A DNA stretch of 6,843 nucleotides from Acidobacteriota bacterium (GTDB taxonomy: Bacteria > Acidobacteriota > Vicinamibacteria > Vicinamibacterales > UBA8438). The notes below the pieces were generated by a model that searched no databases, was not told the origin of the DNA, and saw only the letters and a list, made by a program, of their open reading frames with translations. Made by a program: the position numbers and the translations under genes. Shown in pieces: positions 4,856-6,843 of the stretch (within the stretch, counting starts at the first letter, position 1; every line of letters starts with the position of its first letter). The DNA is taken from NCBI GenBank assembly GCA_011523485.1, contig WTGR01000889.1, positions 1 to 6,843 on the forward strand, in the 5' to 3' direction.

Positions 4856-5976
4856 GGCGCCCATCCCCTCGCGTAGATTTCCGACATCCGCAGGCCGGTG
4901 TCGTTCTTGGGCTTCACAATGCGTGTGTGGCTCTCGGGCTCACGGGCGAGCCAAACCGTGTTGTGGGCCAGGAAGTCTATAGCCTCGGGGTGATGCGAGA
5001 TCAGTACTACTTGTGGCAGCGTATCCCCAGCGCCGTCTTCGAGCTCGGCGAGCCAGGGCTGCAGCTCAGGTAGGGTCACGTAGTTGTCCGGCTCGTCGAG
5101 GAACAGGGTGCGTGGGATGTCGGCGGAACCACCCGGGGACCCTGTATCAGGTATCGTCTCGAAAACGAGCGAATACAGTACGAGTAGAGCCCGCTGTCCG
5201 TCTGAAAGCTGATCGAAACGATAGGCGCGGGAGGCGCCGTCACCTTCCGACGAGAACGTGGCCAGAAGCTCGCGATAGTCACCGGTCCTTGCCGACAGCT
5301 TCAGGCCGGCGAACCCGGGAAGTACTTCCGCAAGGCGATCGGCAACCGTCCGAAGCTGGTGCGGATCGTTCAGAATCTGGCCGCGGTACCAGGCGGCGAA
5401 GTTCGTTCCGTCGCGAGCGAGTACGTCGGATTCGGCCTTGGACCCGCTGTCGATCAGGCTTGGCGCCAGCGCGAGCGTTTGGAACCCGCACACGAGGTCA
5501 CGGAATCGATGCAGACGCGAATAGAGGCGTTCGTCGGCCTCCGTCCCCAGTGCGGAACGGAACAGGCCAAAGGGATAGGTAGTTTCCTTGCCGTCGTCGC
5601 GGTAGAGCTTCAACTCCCGGTCGGCATGCGACAATACCGGCTTGCCACCGTACAAAAGGTGTTCGTTCTTGATTTCTGCGCCCCTTTTCCTGTCCAGCTT
5701 GTGCTCGACAACCAACTTGTATGCGAATACCCCGGCGTCCGTGGAGAATTCGAGCTCGAAGCGCTGCTCTCTCTTCGTCGTCCATCGGGTGAGGTCGTCC
5801 GCGAGAAACAGCTTCTCGATCCGCGTGTCGCGCGCGAAATCGCGCAGCTTGTCCATCACCTCGAATACGGCCGACTTGCCGCAACCGTTCGCTCCGGCAA
5901 GCAGCGTGAGGTTATCCAGGCGCAGGTCGAAGTTGGTGAGGCACTTGTAATTGTCGATGTGGACACGTGTCAGCAT
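4852..5976 (-). CDS. OLD/AAA15-like ABC-type ATPase, probable sensor of a two-gene defence system
   Basis: This 374-residue SMC/RecF-like ATPase is called from the ATG at 5976. It begins MLTRVHIDNYKCLTNFDLRL, the usual opening of AAA15/AAA21 ATPases. Motifs are Walker A GANGCGKS (28-35), an ABC signature LSDGQRALL (257-265), Walker B and D-loop TLFLDEP (290-296) with catalytic Glu295, and a switch His in LISHHPEA (325-332). The region about 40-250 between Walker A and the signature holds beta-rich sensing or dimerisation elements, too short for an SMC coiled-coil arm. The frame is open upstream to 6063, but that 29-residue extension is Arg/Pro-rich and overlaps the promoter, so 5976 is preferred. 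It overlaps the TOPRIM gene by ATGA and heads the five-gene minus-strand run. Regulation appears to be through an extended -10 promoter giving a nearly leaderless mRNA. Family membership is firm; the defence role is inferred from the partner and the adjacent restriction-modification pair. Confidence 0.85.
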   Translation of the reverse strand: MLTRVHIDNYKCLTNFDLRLDNLTLLAGANGCGKSAVFEVMDKLRDFARDTRIEKLFLADDLTRWTTKREQRFELEFSTDAGVFAYKLVVEHKLDRKRGAEIKNEHLLYGGKPVLSHADRELKLYRDDGKETTYPFGLFRSALGTEADERLYSRLHRFRDLVCGFQTLALAPSLIDSGSKAESDVLARDGTNFAAWYRGQILNDPHQLRTVADRLAEVLPGFAGLKLSARTGDYRELLATFSSEGDGASRAYRFDQLSDGQRALLVLYSLVFETIPDTGSPGGSADIPRTLFLDEPDNYVTLPELQPWLAELEDGAGDTLPQVVLISHHPEAIDFLAHNTVWLAREPESHTRIVKPKNDTGLRMSEIYARGWAP

Positions 5977-5985
5977 GCCGAGCGG

Positions 5986-6016
5986 ATTGTAGCAGAGGCG
6001 TCGGCCGGGCCTGAAA
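5986..6016 (-). promoter_or_regulatory. Extended -10 promoter of the ATPase-led cassette
   Basis: On the minus strand TGCTACAAT ends at 5986: the -10 hexamer TACAAT (5991-5986) is preceded by the TGn of an extended -10 element. A weak -35-like TTCAGG (6015-6010) lies 18 bases upstream. Only 9 bases separate the -10 box from the ATG at 5976, and no Shine-Dalgarno sequence occurs there. Transcription would start at or within a few bases of the ATG, giving a leaderless or near-leaderless message. Confidence 0.5.
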
Positions 6017-6072
6017 GCACTTCCAGGAGTGCGTCTCGGCTCGACCGCGGACGGGTCGCGCACCGGTAGCGG

Positions 6073-6139
6073 CGGGCGATTGCGGATCTGTCGCCCGTGG
6101 TCGAGCGCGGCGCCGGCCGTTTGCCTTCGGCGCGGCCGG
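6073..6139. repeat. Two inverted repeats in the divergent intergenic region
   Basis: CGGGCGA (6073-6079) pairs with TCGCCCG (6091-6097) over an 11-base loop, and CCGGCCG (6113-6119) pairs with CGGCCGG (6133-6139) over a 13-base loop. Both lie between the divergent ATPase and acyl-CoA dehydrogenase genes, upstream of the latter's ribosome binding site, where an operator or a 5' leader hairpin could act. In such GC-rich DNA 7-bp arms can also arise by chance. A weak plus-strand promoter candidate, TTGCCT (6121-6126) with GAGAAT (6145-6150), overlaps the second repeat. Confidence 0.25.
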
Positions 6140-6162
6140 GGCGCGAGAATGTGCCCAGCACG

Positions 6163-6170
6163 AAGGAGGA
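6163..6170 (+). promoter_or_regulatory. Ribosome binding site fixing the GTG start of the acyl-CoA dehydrogenase
   Basis: AAGGAGGA at 6163-6170 is a near-perfect Shine-Dalgarno sequence just before the GTG at 6173. Spacing is short, but no other in-frame start precedes the conserved VPDVELHQDLR segment, so it supports GTG 6173 as the start. Confidence 0.7.
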
Positions 6171-6172
6171 CC

Positions 6173-6843
6173 GTGACCGTACCCGACGTCGAGCTGCACC
6201 AGGACCTGCGAAGCGCCGTCGGCGAGCTGTGCCGGCGGTTTCCCGATACCTACTGGCGGGACCTCGACCGGAAGGAGGCCTATCCGGACGAGTTCGTCCA
6301 GACGCTCACCGAGGCGGGTTATCTCGCCGCGCTGATACCGGAGCAGTACGGCGGGTCGGGGCTGGGGATCACCGAGGCGGCGATCATCCTGGAAGAGGTC
6401 AACCGATCGGGAGGCAACGCCGCCGCGTGCCACGCGCAGATGTACATCATGGGCACGCTGCTGCGGCACGGATCCGAGGAGCAGAAGCGCGAGTACCTGC
6501 CGAAGATCGCGAGCGGGGAGTTGCGGCTGCAGGCCTTCGGGGTGACCGAGCCGACCACCGGCACCGACACCACGCAGCTCCAGACCATGGCGGTGCGCGC
6601 CGGCGACCGCTACGTGGTCAACGGCCAGAAAGTGTGGATCTCGCGGGCCGAGTACTCGGATCTGATGCTGCTGATCGCGCGCACGACGCCGCGCGAGGAG
6701 GTCGTGAAGAAGACGGACGGGCTGTCCGTGTTCCTCGTCGATCTGCGCAGTGCCGTCGGCAACGGCGTCACCATCCGGCCGCTGCGGGCGATGATGAACC
6801 ACGCCACCACCGAGGTGTTCTTCGACAACCTCGAGGTGCCGGC
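6173..6843 (+). CDS. Acyl-CoA dehydrogenase, N-terminal and middle domains (cut by window end)
   Basis: GTG 6173 opens a frame that stays open to the right edge (223 full codons). It encodes the N-terminal alpha domain and most of the middle beta domain of an FAD-dependent acyl-CoA dehydrogenase, which forms the alpha,beta double bond in acyl-CoA and passes electrons to electron-transfer flavoprotein. Visible signatures are LTEAGYLAALIPEQYGGSGLG (45-65), EEVNRSGGNAAACHAQM (74-90), the FAD/substrate segment FGVTEPTTGTDTT (122-134, with TTGTD where many homologues have AGSD), NGQKVWIS (150-157), LSVFLVDLR and an MMNHATTEVFFDNLEVP run at the edge. The catalytic Glu region lies beyond the window. 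The TTGTD variant occurs, to my recollection, in a subfamily of ordinary enzymes. The gene is divergent from the defence cassette, so is probably the native neighbour of the insertion. Chain length and substrate cannot be told. Confidence 0.92.
   Translation, partial: MTVPDVELHQDLRSAVGELCRRFPDTYWRDLDRKEAYPDEFVQTLTEAGYLAALIPEQYGGSGLGITEAAIILEEVNRSGGNAAACHAQMYIMGTLLRHGSEEQKREYLPKIASGELRLQAFGVTEPTTGTDTTQLQTMAVRAGDRYVVNGQKVWISRAEYSDLMLLIARTTPREEVVKKTDGLSVFLVDLRSAVGNGVTIRPLRAMMNHATTEVFFDNLEVP

Noticed and set aside
5912..6802. 296-codon open frame on the minus strand
   Set aside because: Antisense to the acyl-CoA dehydrogenase and spanning the divergent promoter region. Composition is rich in Arg, His, Gln and Leu with no motif.

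Overview
This is a GC-rich bacterial window. The large genes look to be well above 60% GC, while AT-richer patches sit around 200-250 and 720-1010. It reads as a small defence and mobile-element region set between two housekeeping-type genes. The organism cannot be placed. The long acyl-CoA dehydrogenase, the DUF1343/NamZ protein and two promoters that would give nearly leaderless mRNAs fit a GC-rich soil or marine bacterium such as an actinobacterium, acidobacterium or alphaproteobacterium, but none of these is proven.

Layout. (1) Positions 1-198, minus strand, hold a chimeric transposase scar. The first 19 codons of an IS1-like transposase, with their own promoter, run out of frame into a piece of an IS66-like zinc-binding transposase that continues off the left edge. 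(2) Positions 251-1289, minus strand, hold three small unrecognised or barely recognised genes in one direction: a 78-residue protein with a KVRAAKLSPERR-type C-terminus, a 96-residue protein of possible SinR/Cas2-like character, and a single-pass coiled-coil membrane protein whose 5' end is ambiguous. (3) Positions 1290-1638 carry no convincing gene. (4) Positions 1639-5976, minus strand, hold five tightly packed genes. In transcription order they are an OLD/AAA15-like ABC-type ATPase, a TOPRIM-domain protein of RloB/AbiLii flavour, a Dam-type (D12 class) adenine methyltransferase, a minimal PD-(D/E)XK nuclease, and a GH171/DUF1343 exo-N-acetylmuramidase (NamZ-like). (5) Positions 5977-6172 are a divergent promoter region. 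(6) From 6173 to the right edge, plus strand, runs the start of an acyl-CoA dehydrogenase, cut by the window.

How the genes work together. The methyltransferase and nuclease abut as TAG-ATG and form a compact Type II restriction-modification pair. The ATPase and TOPRIM genes overlap by ATGA and should form one two-component effector, comparable in logic to OLD/Gabija, PARIS or AbiL systems. The two pairs are transcribed together as a defence cassette, apparently from an extended -10 promoter directly in front of the ATPase ATG. The NamZ gene overlaps the nuclease gene by 37 bases if its first ATG is used, which looks like an insertion scar. The best candidate for something undescribed is the ATPase-TOPRIM pair coupled to the restriction-modification pair. 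All function calls rest on motif recognition from memory; no database search was run.
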